Below the pieces are notes generated by a model, which was not told where the DNA came from, ran no database searches, and worked only from the letters and a program-made list of their open reading frames with translations. DNA of 56,258 nucleotides from NCBI GenBank assembly GCA_022770525.1, contig JALEHN010000021.1, positions 1 to 56,258 of the forward strand, read 5' to 3'. How positions within the stretch are numbered: position 1 is the first letter of the stretch; each line of letters starts with the position of its first letter. The position numbers were made by a program, and so were the translations under genes. Below are positions 1 to 8,774 of this stretch, piece after piece. This DNA comes from Clostridiales bacterium (GTDB lineage: Bacteria > Bacillota > Clostridia > Lachnospirales > Lachnospiraceae).

Positions 1-119
1 TTATCCGAAAGCATCTGGTTATAGATGAACCTGCAGCACCCAAATGTCTTCGCAAACAATACTTTCTGTTCTGCAGTTGGATAAATCCGGAATTGGAAAG
101 CTTTATAACTCTTTCTCAT
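1..119 (-). CDS. tnpB: IS200/IS605-family TnpB, N-terminal fragment cut by window edge
   Basis: Reading the minus strand from the ATG at 117-119 gives a protein beginning MRKSYKAFQFRIYPTAEQ, the typical start of IS605-family TnpB (OrfB), including the FRIYPT and CCRFIYN motifs. Only about 39 residues lie in the window, so the RuvC nuclease core and any omega RNA would be to the left. The start overlaps the original end of the neighbouring tnpA reading frame, the usual tnpA-tnpB arrangement. TnpB proteins are RNA-guided nucleases that help the element persist. Whether this copy is intact cannot be judged here. Confidence 0.85.
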   Translation of the reverse strand, partial: MRKSYKAFQFRIYPTAEQKVLFAKTFGCCRFIYNQMLSD

Positions 120-141
120 GTTTCTCACCTTGCGTTTCAAT

Positions 142-870
142 TTATTTCCTTATCACTCCGATCAGTGCTCCACCGGCTGTTATCAGGCAGAAACTCTGAC
201 TCCAGAATGTCTTCTCACACAACTTTTTCCGGATCGCAGGGAATTCTTTCTTCAGGAGTCTGCTGCCGGCACTCTTGTAAGCACTGATAAACTTACTGAG
301 TTCACTTTTGGGCTGAGTCCGGAACATCACATGGATATGAGCACCGTCATGATTCCACTCATCCACCTCAATGCCATACCCGGATGCAATATAAGAAAAG
401 ATTACCTTAGCACGGTCAGCAACCGTATCATCATCATATTCCAGCTGATTCAGAATATTTTTTAACTCCTCCACACTTACATATCTGTATACTGTCATTT
501 GTATATTCAAAAGACTTTTCCATGCATCAAAATCAAAAAATATACTGTCATGCAAAATCAGGTAAATACGTTTATATTCTCGTTTTGCTTTGTCAAGGCT
601 GAATAAGATATCCGCCACCGATACTTCAATTTTAATGACCGGCACACTTTTGATATCTCTTTTCAAATCAGCATATGTGCCGCCCCGGGCAACAATCGCG
701 CCGATACCGCTGTCCACCAGCGCCCTGCCGGTCTGCTCAATATTATTCACATCGGCTTTTACAACAACCGCATCACCGGACTGCACCTGTTCATGCATAA
801 TCATTTCCACATGTTTTTTCAGCACATCGTTGGCCACAATAAACGCTACGGCATCATTTTTTAAATTCAT
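142..870 (-). pseudogene. PrpR_N sensor domain fused to truncated IS605-type TnpA
   Basis: The ATG at 868-870 follows a GGGAGGA ribosome binding site. Residues 1 to about 145 resemble the PrpR N-terminal sensor domain of sigma-54 activators (IVARGGTYADL, then VPVIKIEVSVADIL). From about residue 150 the sequence becomes Y1 transposase (VDEWNHD, HIH metal-binding motif, FWSQSFCLIT). The first 40 or so residues of the transposase are missing. The frame ends at TAA exactly where the family has its catalytic tyrosine (family IKKYIETQG; here VIRK-stop, followed by IETQGEK in frame). I read this as an element remnant that disrupted a PrpR-type regulator. It could still make a truncated sensor protein, but transposase activity should be dead. 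Confidence 0.75.
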
Positions 871-925
871 ACAGTTCCTCCCGGGTTTTCCATCATCATT
901 AAACACTTTCAGCTGCTGTATTATT

Positions 926-1171
926 TTAGGTATGCAACGATAAAGCCGCCATCTTTTGAACCATTTTTTCAAACTCATTCTCATCATCTAAGAATGTATA
1001 TGGAGCGTACTCTCCATATGCTGTAGGACGACTTATCGTCACTAATTGAATTCCTTTTGCTGCCACTTGCTGATTCATTCTTCTTTTCATTTCTACTAAA
1101 TGCCTGCCATGTCTGGTTTTCAGTGCATAACAGCCATGTGTATTTTTATTTTTTGCAACCAGATAACACAT
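926..1171 (-). CDS. small conserved protein, DUF6718-like
   Basis: This 81-residue protein begins MCYLVAKNKNTHGCYALKT and contains QLVTISRPTAYGEYAPY. It resembles small Lachnospiraceae proteins annotated as DUF6718, recalled from memory rather than by search. It has no membrane segment or signal peptide, and its function is unknown. GAGGGGG lies just upstream of the ATG, supporting the start. It reads in the same direction as the PrpR_N/TnpA fusion, about 55 bases away, and may share a transcript with it. Confidence 0.65.
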   Translation of the reverse strand: MCYLVAKNKNTHGCYALKTRHGRHLVEMKRRMNQQVAAKGIQLVTISRPTAYGEYAPYTFLDDENEFEKMVQKMAALSLHT

Positions 1172-1216
1172 TTTTTAACGCCCCCTCAAACTCTTTTTCA
1201 TTTCGGAGAATTCTTC

Positions 1217-1579
1217 TTATCCGATCACACTTGCTCCAAATGGCATAAGAGACAGCCTCGCCATTTTAAAAAACTGTTTTCCAAACGGAATCCCGATAAT
1301 CGTCACACACCACAGACAACCTACAATAAGATTTCCAAGTGCCATCTCCCAACCAAAGAATACAAGCCAGATTAAATTGACCAAAAACGAAAACATACCG
1401 TTTCCATATGCAATATCTTTTCCAAACGGCCAGAATGCCAAAGCGGCAAATTTAAAGCATTGCAGTCCCACCGGAATTCCCACAATTGTAATACACCAGA
1501 TACAACCTGCAAAAATCCACGTCAATCCACCGAACAATCCTCCGAAAAAAAACCATAGAATATTTCCCAATAATCTCAT
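1217..1579 (-). CDS. yccF: YccF domain membrane protein
   Basis: A 120-residue hydrophobic protein made of two similar halves, each with the YccF (DUF307) signature: first CITIVGIPVGLQCFKFAAL, later CVTIIGIPFGKQFFKMARL, and each half ending with a PFG turn. Several membrane segments are evident. The start at 1577-1579 is chosen because GGAGG sits five bases upstream; a longer frame to 1597 lacks a site. YccF proteins are small inner-membrane proteins of unknown role. The adjacent genes give no functional hint. Confidence 0.85.
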   Translation of the reverse strand: MRLLGNILWFFFGGLFGGLTWIFAGCIWCITIVGIPVGLQCFKFAALAFWPFGKDIAYGNGMFSFLVNLIWLVFFGWEMALGNLIVGCLWCVTIIGIPFGKQFFKMARLSLMPFGASVIG

Positions 1580-1697
1580 TTTTGCCTCCAGTTCCACATA
1601 CTGTATACACTCAAAATCATTTCTGATTTTCTTCTCTTTTTAAGTAATCTGTTTTCCACTCAGCGATATCTCTCTTATAGCATAGACTTTTACACTT

Positions 1698-2675
1698 TCA
1701 GCTGCTGTACCGTATCATAACAAGCTCCACAGCGATTCTGTCTTCCATTCTTCCGGTTTTTACAGCTTCTTCCAGATCGGCGCACTCATTGACCGCCTGT
1801 TTCAACTCATCAAAGCTGAAACTTTGAATCAATCTCATGTTCTTCTTCACGATAAAATCCCGCATACCTGTCCGCTCCGCTATAATCTGTACCGAATATC
1901 CTTTGACCGACAGTTCTTTAATCTGTAAAAGAACATTAAACTGACGGACAATTAAGTATAAAATACGCATCGGAGGTTCTTTTAATGCCAGTAAATCTTC
2001 ATACAGCCTAAGTGCCTCTTTCTGTTTTTTCATGGCTATGGCTGTGATCATATCAAATATTTTATTTTCCACATGGACACAGCAGATGGCATCGACATCC
2101 TCATCAGAAATAAAATCTCTGTCCGCGGCATAGCAGATCAGCTTTTCCAGCTCCTGCTTTATATTTTCCATATCATTGTCCACAGTATTCAGAAAATGCA
2201 TCACTGTCCGCTCCGATATACTTTTTCCGGCATTTTTAAGTGCACTGCCGATCCAAAGCTTCAGAGACTTTTCATCAGGGCTTGCCATATTGGCCACATA
2301 ACCTTTCTGACTGACCGCCTTGAACAATTTATTCCTCTTATCTGCCGATTCTTCGACAAAAATCAGACATGTTGTTTCCGGAATATTGGGAATATAAGCC
2401 GCAAGTTCTTCCTGAGATGACAAAAAAAACTGACTATTCTCCACAACAACGACACGATAATCCGCAAAAAAAGGCATCGTTTCACAAAGGCCGATAATTT
2501 CTTTCACATCGATACCTTTGCCCTCAAAATAATTATAATTCATCGTATCATCGCTGCCGATTACGGCACCTGCAAGCTTATCTCTGTATTGCTTACGCAG
2601 ATAAACTTCCGGGCCGTAAATCAGATATACATTTTTAAACTGTTTCTTTTTAATATGTTCATTCAGCGTTCTCAT
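1698..2675 (-). CDS. holA: DNA polymerase III subunit delta
   Basis: A 325-residue protein with the HolA pattern: N-terminal NVYLIYGPEVYLRKQY, the region TMPFFADYRVVVVENSQFF, and a C-terminal helical collar domain. The delta subunit opens the beta sliding clamp within the clamp-loader complex during replication. Its length matches the family. The start overlaps the end of the upstream dehydrogenase gene by 17 bases and lacks a strong ribosome binding site, so translation is probably coupled. In many Firmicutes holA follows comEC; here a dehydrogenase gene stands between them. Confidence 0.93.
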   Translation of the reverse strand: MRTLNEHIKKKQFKNVYLIYGPEVYLRKQYRDKLAGAVIGSDDTMNYNYFEGKGIDVKEIIGLCETMPFFADYRVVVVENSQFFLSSQEELAAYIPNIPETTCLIFVEESADKRNKLFKAVSQKGYVANMASPDEKSLKLWIGSALKNAGKSISERTVMHFLNTVDNDMENIKQELEKLICYAADRDFISDEDVDAICCVHVENKIFDMITAIAMKKQKEALRLYEDLLALKEPPMRILYLIVRQFNVLLQIKELSVKGYSVQIIAERTGMRDFIVKKNMRLIQSFSFDELKQAVNECADLEEAVKTGRMEDRIAVELVMIRYSS

Positions 2676-3528
2676 AATATTTCAATATTGCCTGTGTACC
2701 AAGATCACCGGCACCTTCATTTTCTAATTTACGATACATTGCAAGCACTTTTTCAAGAACTTCCAGGCGGATATTTCTGTCTTCGGCTTCTTCATCGGCA
2801 AGCTTCATATCTTTAATAAAATGTTTTACAAAAAATCCCGGTGCATAATCACCCGAAACCGCTCTTGAAATAACATTGCTCATCTGCGCGCTGCCTGCCG
2901 CTCCTGTGGAAATTGCAGCCAGCACCTCTTTTTCATCAAGTCCCACTGTTTTTGCATAAGCTACTGCTTCGGCTGCGCCGGCAACCGCGCCGGCAATGGC
3001 AATCTGATTGGCCATTTTCGTATGCTGCCCGTTACCTGCCTTGCCAAAGTAATGGATTTTTTTGCCCATTGCTTCAAACAACGGCATACACGCCTTAAAA
3101 TCCTCTTCTTTACCGCCCACAAGGATTGTCAGTGTTCCTGCTTTGGCCCCGCTGTCTCCGCCGGTCACAGGCGCATCAAGTGCATGAATCCCCTTTTTTG
3201 ATGCTTCGGCATCAATGCGCTTAGCAAGCTTCGGACTTGTCGTTGTCATATCAATGACATAGCTGCCGCTTTGAGCATGGTTTAATATACCATCATCACC
3301 AAAGTAAACCTCTTCCACATCTTTTGGATAACCGACGATTGTAATCACCGCATCTTTATCCGCAGCACATTCAGCCACAGAATTTTTCCATACCGCACCG
3401 GCTTCAAGCACCTCCCGGGTTTTTTCCTTTGTTCTCGAATATACATCAACTTCAAATCCTGCCTTAAGCAGATTAAGCACCATTGACTTTCCCATAATAC
3501 CAATTCCTATAAAACCTACTTTTTTCAT
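2659..3528 (-). CDS. NAD(P)-dependent beta-hydroxyacid dehydrogenase (HIBADH family)
   Basis: A 289-residue protein with an N-terminal Rossmann motif (GFIGIGIMGKSM), the substrate-binding motif DAPVTGGDSGAKAG, and the catalytic-lysine helix GNGQHTKMANQ. This is the layout of 3-hydroxyisobutyrate, tartronate semialdehyde and related dehydrogenases, which oxidise or reduce small hydroxy acids with NAD(P). The exact substrate cannot be told from sequence. GAGGTG precedes the ATG. It is the first gene of a probable two-gene transcript with holA and has its own promoter (3686-3714). Confidence 0.9.
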   Translation of the reverse strand: MKKVGFIGIGIMGKSMVLNLLKAGFEVDVYSRTKEKTREVLEAGAVWKNSVAECAADKDAVITIVGYPKDVEEVYFGDDGILNHAQSGSYVIDMTTTSPKLAKRIDAEASKKGIHALDAPVTGGDSGAKAGTLTILVGGKEEDFKACMPLFEAMGKKIHYFGKAGNGQHTKMANQIAIAGAVAGAAEAVAYAKTVGLDEKEVLAAISTGAAGSAQMSNVISRAVSGDYAPGFFVKHFIKDMKLADEEAEDRNIRLEVLEKVLAMYRKLENEGAGDLGTQAILKYYENAE

Positions 3529-3645
3529 ACAAACACCTCATCTTCCAAACTTTACATTTTCAGTCTCACCAAAGCGCTGATCTGCGCTTTAGTTTTGTTC
3601 ATATATTTTCCAGCCTTTACATTTTCACCCCACTGCATCATGCAG

Positions 3646-3687
3646 GCATTTTGGCGAATGACTCTGGATCATTACTATGATTTTTAT
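3646..3687. repeat. diverged partial copy of the MITE-like repeat at 15842-15983
   Basis: The block GCATTTTGG at 3646-3654, followed by CTCTGGATCATTAC at 3662-3675 and then GATTTTTAT, lines up with GCATTTTGG, CTCTGAACAATTAC and GATTTTTAT at 15954-15992. It lies in the leader and promoter region of the dehydrogenase gene. An upstream 7-bp stem (AAAGCGC/GCGCTTT, 3571-3590) may match the hairpin of the other copy. Left-end similarity is not clear. Confidence 0.4.
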
Positions 3688-3714
3688 TATAAACAATATA
3701 TCAAAAAACTACAA
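3686..3714 (-). promoter_or_regulatory. sigma-A-type promoter for the dehydrogenase-holA unit
   Basis: On the minus strand TTGTAG (3709-3714) is followed by a 17-base spacer and TATAAT (3686-3691). It lies about 160 bases upstream of the dehydrogenase ATG, giving a long leader that contains the small hairpin at 3571-3590. Confidence 0.55.
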
Positions 3715-3827
3715 TAATTAACCCGAAAGATTCTCTCTGATGCTATTCTTTGCGCGATGATCACTCTTGATGTAAATCTAATGCTCCGCAAAGAAAAACA
3801 GCGCCCCCGCTCCGGTAAAGTAAGACA

Positions 3828-6227
3828 CTACCTATATGTCCTTATCCATACACGGTTTCCGTCACTTTTTGCCAACACTGCGCCTGAGTACGCAGTGACC
3901 GTCGTCAGGCATCCGATGTTTTCAAGTCTTTCAAGCAACTCTCTGTGCGGATGCCCGTACATATTATTCTTTTTGCATGAAATCACTGCGTATTCAGGCA
4001 TTAAAGCCTCTAAAAAGTTTTCCGAAGTACTGTTTTTAGAACCATGGTGCGCCACCTTAAGTACAGTGACGGTCTTTTTTGTTCCCGTATTTTCACGAGT
4101 CTCCTGCTCAGCCATATATTCTGTCAAACCTTCCCCGGTTCCCTGACCAGCCAAATGTTTTGTCATCTTTTCCTCAGTTTTTTGCTCAGCCAGATAAGCC
4201 GTCACTCTTTCTTCACCTTCCCCTTCCACATCACCTGTAAATAAAAATCTGCAGTTACCATACGAAAGTTCAAATACCGCTGATGCCGCATTATCGGATT
4301 CTGTCACAAAATCTCCGGACGGATGAAGACACGAAACGCGGACATTGCCCATGTTCAATGCATCACCGGCGCCGACGATGCGCACTGGAATGTTTTTTTC
4401 AGAAGCACTTTTTATAAACATTTCCCGCATTTGTGCATCGCAGATAACTTTTGGCAGTACAAGGCTTCCGACCTGCCATCCGTTTTCAATAAGCCACTGT
4501 GCACCATTGACATGATCCGAATCCATATGGCTTAAAATCATATAGTCCACCCTGCCCATACCATAATACTTTAACACTTTCTCAATGGTATATTTCCCGA
4601 TTTCTTTTTCCGAAGAACTTCCGCCGTCGATCATCACCACCGTACCATCCGGTGCCCGGATAATACTGCAGTCTCCCTGTCCAACGCCAACATAAATGAT
4701 TTTCAGCTGCTTTGGCTCAAACCGCATAAAAAGCAAAATAAACGCTGTCATGATGAGCAGATATGCAAAACATGTCATCACCGATTTGCGGACAGTTATT
4801 TTATTTTCACGCATCTTCACCGAAATCACAAAAAACAGCAGCAAGCAAATATAGATCACAATGCACTGCCACAGCGACGGCCGTCCCACAATGAGCACGG
4901 ACAACGGCAGTTTTTCAGTTATTCTGCACAGATACTCATACAGCGTTAAAATAACACCGGCACCCCGGCACAGGACTTTTCCCGAAACCGGCCATAAACC
5001 GCCCACAAGACTTCCAATGAGTCCCATCGGATACAGTATCCCCATCATAGGCACGACGGCCATATTCAGTAATACACTATACAGCGGTATTTCATATTGA
5101 AACCAGGCTAAAATCGGCAGAGTCACTGCAGAAATATAAAAACCTGCCAACTTCCCGTGCATCCCGGTCATGATGATCATGCTGATCATACACCCGAAAG
5201 ACATTAAAAAACTGAATGAAAACAGTGCCATCGGTGTCCTTATGAGAATGACCAGCCCTGCAGCCGAAAGGGACGTTGCACGGTCCGTTTTTCTTCCGAT
5301 CAGATCACCGCCCATCGCTGCCGCAAACATCACAACTGCCCGCATGGCAGATATTGAAAAGCCGCACATGCATATATACAGCACTGCCGCTGTCAGTGCA
5401 ACGATCTGCCGCAAAGGCACCGGCACATACAAGCGCTTTAACAGACTTAAAATCCCCATACCTGCCATTGTCACATGCAGACCTGAAATCGCCATAATAT
5501 GCGCGATGCCCTGGCTCTGATACAGACTGTTCATTTCTTCAGGCACAAGCGCTTTTTCTCCGGTCACCATCGCGGAAAGTACAGCAGCCCTGTCATCACT
5601 TAAACTATCAAAAATGACCTGCTTCATCGAATCGCGAAGCCGCGCCAGCAAAGACATAAGCTTCGGCCCTTTTTTGATCTTTTCTGTGATGCGGCAGTCT
5701 TGCATCAGATAAAAAATGCCTTCCTGACGGTATGTTTCATATGCATCATAACACCCCGGATTTGCCGCTTTCTCAAAAAGCTCTGTATACCCCGAAACTT
5801 TGATGCGATCATAAAGGCTTATGTATTGTACTTTTTCATCTTCTAAAGGCAGCTGACAGCAGACTGTAAATTCTCTTTCTTTTAAACCTTCAGAATCAAC
5901 ACTGCATCTTAAATACAGCATTTTCACACTTTTTTTCACCTTGATGTCAATGACTTTCCCTTCAAAATCATCCGGCAGCATCTGAATCTGAGCCACAAGC
6001 TGCTGCTCCCGCTGCGCCTCATGACTGATCATCAGACAGCCCCATAAACAAAAAACAGGCAGAACAAAAAGACATATTCTTTCTAAAATATGTTTCTTTT
6101 TTCTGCCTGACCATACACATAACACACTGCCGGTTAGTATGACCGGCAGCCAAAGCTTCCATGAAATGAAACCAAGTATCTCTCCAAATACATATGCCAG
6201 TGCAAACCATACAACCGGCCGTTTCAT
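3828..6227 (-). CDS. comEC: ComEC/Rec2 family DNA uptake channel protein
   Basis: A 799-residue membrane protein. The N-terminal part has membrane helices and a DUF4131-like soluble region. The middle is the Competence domain (HIMAISGLHVTMAGMG, about residues 215-480). The C-terminal part is a metallo-beta-lactamase fold domain with SHMDSDHVNG and the later VAHHGSKNST. ComEC carries single-stranded DNA across the membrane in transformation; the C-terminal domain is thought to degrade one strand. The start at 6225-6227 follows GGAGG. An insert within the hydrolase domain consists of three 13-residue repeats (4089-4205). It follows gerMN, the kinase, the regulator and comEA on the same strand. 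Confidence 0.93.
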   Translation of the reverse strand: MKRPVVWFALAYVFGEILGFISWKLWLPVILTGSVLCVWSGRKKKHILERICLFVLPVFCLWGCLMISHEAQREQQLVAQIQMLPDDFEGKVIDIKVKKSVKMLYLRCSVDSEGLKEREFTVCCQLPLEDEKVQYISLYDRIKVSGYTELFEKAANPGCYDAYETYRQEGIFYLMQDCRITEKIKKGPKLMSLLARLRDSMKQVIFDSLSDDRAAVLSAMVTGEKALVPEEMNSLYQSQGIAHIMAISGLHVTMAGMGILSLLKRLYVPVPLRQIVALTAAVLYICMCGFSISAMRAVVMFAAAMGGDLIGRKTDRATSLSAAGLVILIRTPMALFSFSFLMSFGCMISMIIMTGMHGKLAGFYISAVTLPILAWFQYEIPLYSVLLNMAVVPMMGILYPMGLIGSLVGGLWPVSGKVLCRGAGVILTLYEYLCRITEKLPLSVLIVGRPSLWQCIVIYICLLLFFVISVKMRENKITVRKSVMTCFAYLLIMTAFILLFMRFEPKQLKIIYVGVGQGDCSIIRAPDGTVVMIDGGSSSEKEIGKYTIEKVLKYYGMGRVDYMILSHMDSDHVNGAQWLIENGWQVGSLVLPKVICDAQMREMFIKSASEKNIPVRIVGAGDALNMGNVRVSCLHPSGDFVTESDNAASAVFELSYGNCRFLFTGDVEGEGEERVTAYLAEQKTEEKMTKHLAGQGTGEGLTEYMAEQETRENTGTKKTVTVLKVAHHGSKNSTSENFLEALMPEYAVISCKKNNMYGHPHRELLERLENIGCLTTVTAYSGAVLAKSDGNRVWIRTYR
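4089..4205 (-). repeat. three tandem 39-bp repeats inside comEC
   Basis: The coding strand contains three in-frame 13-codon units: VTAYLAEQKTEEK, MTKHLAGQGTGEG and LTEYMAEQETREN. They sit between the LFTGDVEGEG and VAHHGSKN motifs of the hydrolase domain, probably as a surface loop. The units have diverged, so the expansion is not recent. Confidence 0.85.
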
Positions 6228-6321
6228 GTTAACCTCCATTCAGCTTTATACAAATTTTGTTCTTTGACTCTGTTTTTTCAGTCTCGAAATGTGTTTACAA
6301 TGACCATATCTTTTCATGATC

Positions 6322-7350
6322 TTATTGTAACTCTTCATCATTTTGCTCTGTTTCTTCAGTCTCCGCATGCTCAAGAGCCGGCGGTGTATCTGCGGATTTG
6401 ACGACGATATCCATATTCGGTGTCAGCGGACGTCCAAGACTGATATCCTCTTCCGAATAGTCCGAAATCTGCCCGTCAATAAGAATCTGTACCTTATCCA
6501 CAGACTCAAGCTCACACAGTGAGTTGACGACGGAATAAATCTTCACTTTAAAATTCTGACCTTCCATCTGCTCCAGAAACCGCTGATTCAAGTCAACATA
6601 ACATGTATCTCCGGATACATTTGTTTTGTTAATCTTTGTATCCTCGGGAAAAGTTCTGTTGAGATTGTCCGAGAGCGGTCCCGAAAGAAGGCTCTCCATG
6701 ACGACCCGCTCCACAGGCGACGTGTTATAATAATGGACATAAATATCTTCCTGAGCCAGCTGCTGCCCGTCTGTACTGGCAAAATAAAGCTTTAAGGTGC
6801 TTTCGTTCAAATCTTTAAGATCTGCGCTTGTACTGTCCACAAAGTCTGAACGCATCATCACCATATATTTCCCGTCTGTTTCCCGCAAAGCCTGATTGTT
6901 CACGAAAAACTGAACATAGTCGATAATCGAATCAAACTGGGTCAGTGTCTTTACAACCGCAGCGCGGCATAAAAGCTCCTGATCTCTGTCCATATCATTG
7001 TAAGCCGTATTAAAGAAAACATTCACCTGCTTTGTGTTCTCATCATAATCATACTTAAGAACCTCCACAGGCGCCTCAATAGGCTGACTGTACTTCTTTT
7101 CCTCCGGAACAGAAGACAAAACCTCAAGACATTCTCCTACCAGTTCATCATTTGTCTTGGACTGAAACTCCCATTTCACTCCGTCAATCGTAAACGCATC
7201 TTTGTTAATATAATAAACCTTGTATGTTGTATCGACGGTTGAAGCATCTTCGATGACTTTCTGACCGTCCTTCCCCGCGCGGCATGCCGTAATCACAATC
7301 AGCAGCATCAGCATGGCCGCCAAAACAGCTATCCTTTTAAGACGTCTCAA
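6322..7350 (-). CDS. GerMN-domain lipoprotein (GerM-like)
   Basis: About 342 residues starting with a signal peptide and lipobox (LLIVITAC), then two GerMN-type domains, the second including CYVDLNQRFLEQM and ELESVDKVQILIDG. GerM-type proteins act in sporulation and spore germination or cell-wall processes. The start is decided by AGGAGG at 7358-7363. The TTG at 7348-7350 is in frame at ideal distance, while the nearer ATG at 7354-7356 is out of frame and stops after two codons. The gene begins immediately after the kinase stop codon. An extended TTG start at 7374 is possible but would place the ribosome site inside the gene. Confidence 0.85.
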   Translation of the reverse strand: MRRLKRIAVLAAMLMLLIVITACRAGKDGQKVIEDASTVDTTYKVYYINKDAFTIDGVKWEFQSKTNDELVGECLEVLSSVPEEKKYSQPIEAPVEVLKYDYDENTKQVNVFFNTAYNDMDRDQELLCRAAVVKTLTQFDSIIDYVQFFVNNQALRETDGKYMVMMRSDFVDSTSADLKDLNESTLKLYFASTDGQQLAQEDIYVHYYNTSPVERVVMESLLSGPLSDNLNRTFPEDTKINKTNVSGDTCYVDLNQRFLEQMEGQNFKVKIYSVVNSLCELESVDKVQILIDGQISDYSEEDISLGRPLTPNMDIVVKSADTPPALEHAETEETEQNDEELQ

Positions 7351-7351
7351 A

Positions 7352-8749
7352 TCATACCTCCTGATTATCTTCAACCAGAGGAATACGCACAGTAAAAGTG
7401 CTTCCTTCCTCTTCTTTGCTCTTTACTTTAATATTGCCGTTATGCATCAGTATAATATTTTTCGTAATGGCAAGGCCAAGCCCGGTACCGCCGGTCTCTC
7501 TGGATCTTGCCTTGTCCACCCGGTAAAATCGGTCAAAAATTTTATCCTGATATTCCTGGGGGATACCGATACCTGAATCAGAAACCTGAACATAAAAATA
7601 AGTATGATCCATATCCAGCGAAACCTGTACCCATCCGCCGGCAACATTATACTTAATAGCATTCTCTATCAGGTTTGTAAATGCCTGAGTGATCTTTACT
7701 TCATCAACATTTGCAATCACTGTCCTGAAGCTTTCAAAAGCAAGCTCAATATTTCGTTTCCCTGCAATCGGGCGAAGCCGTTTTAAAATCAGCTCCATCA
7801 ACTCATTAATATTCACTGATGAAATATTTAACACGTCACTTTTCTTATCCATCTTCACAAGAGACAGCAAATCTGTAATAATCTGATTTTCCCTGTCAAT
7901 TTCCTCAACGATGTCATGCATAAACTCCTGGTACAGCTCTTTGGGCGCATCAGGCTGCATGTTCAGAGAATCCGCCAGCACCTTGATCGACGTAATCGGT
8001 GTCTTTAACTCATGGGAGACATTGGACACAAACTCCTGACGGCTGTCCTCAAGAGTCTTCAGTCTTCCGAGCATTTTATTAAAGGCATTGGATATCTGGA
8101 CGATTTCTGTATATCCCTTCAGGTGAACCTTTTCATCGAAATGTCCCTCGGCAATATAATTGATTGTCTTGGCAAGCTCCCTGAAAGGCTTTGAGTGCTC
8201 TCTGGAAAAAAAGAATGCAATGCCGATCAGTACAATAGAAATACCCCCGACAATCCAAGTGCTGATCCGCTTGATGTGAAGATAAGCGGCTGTTCTTGTC
8301 GCTGTGGAGGAACTGATCAGCATCACACCGAGAACCACACCGCCGTCATCAATCACCGGCTGTGCCATCTCGACCATATCCGTCTGTCCGTTATACCTCC
8401 ATATTTCCTCGCCCTGCATACTTTGAAAAGCTTCCTTTGAAATGACTGTTTTCCCGAAAATCCGGAAATAGGAATCTCTCAGTACTTTGTAGCTGCTGTC
8501 TATGACAACAATTCTTCCGTCATAGATATTGGCCAGCTGGCTGATCTGATTATGGATAACATCTTTATTTTCACCCTGAAAATAATTCTTATCAATCATC
8601 TGCGCCACCAGCGCATTGCTGTGCTGGCGGATATTATCCACACGTTCACTATATAATTTGTCCTTTACACTTGCAAGAAGGATTCCCCTCATAATGAATA
8701 ACGGAACGATGGCGATGACCATAAACATCACGACCGATCTGAAAAACAT
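7352..8749 (-). CDS. membrane sensor histidine kinase (WalK/PhoR-like)
   Basis: About 465 residues: membrane helix near 5-25, extracytoplasmic sensor region to about 160, second helix 163-182, HAMP domain to about 235, then HisKA with the phospho-acceptor His246 in SNVSHELKTP, and HATPase_c with N, G1 (DSGIGIP) and G2 (GTGLGLAI) boxes. It autophosphorylates and passes phosphate to the response regulator encoded just upstream. The ATG at 8747-8749 is my start choice; GTG or TTG codons inside the regulator gene would add about 15 residues. No PAS domain is visible, unlike classical WalK. Confidence 0.9.
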   Translation of the reverse strand: MFFRSVVMFMVIAIVPLFIMRGILLASVKDKLYSERVDNIRQHSNALVAQMIDKNYFQGENKDVIHNQISQLANIYDGRIVVIDSSYKVLRDSYFRIFGKTVISKEAFQSMQGEEIWRYNGQTDMVEMAQPVIDDGGVVLGVMLISSSTATRTAAYLHIKRISTWIVGGISIVLIGIAFFFSREHSKPFRELAKTINYIAEGHFDEKVHLKGYTEIVQISNAFNKMLGRLKTLEDSRQEFVSNVSHELKTPITSIKVLADSLNMQPDAPKELYQEFMHDIVEEIDRENQIITDLLSLVKMDKKSDVLNISSVNINELMELILKRLRPIAGKRNIELAFESFRTVIANVDEVKITQAFTNLIENAIKYNVAGGWVQVSLDMDHTYFYVQVSDSGIGIPQEYQDKIFDRFYRVDKARSRETGGTGLGLAITKNIILMHNGNIKVKSKEEEGSTFTVRIPLVEDNQEV

Positions 8750-8774
8750 ACTGTTCAGGAATCCTTTGCATCTT

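Noticed and set aside
142-870. PrpR_N/TnpA fusion as a functional new regulator-transposase
   Set aside because: The transposase part lacks its N terminus and catalytic Tyr, so decay after insertion explains it better.
7352-7374. ATG directly after AGGAGG as the gerMN start
   Set aside because: That ATG (7354-7356) is out of frame and stops after two codons; the TTG at 7348-7350 fits.
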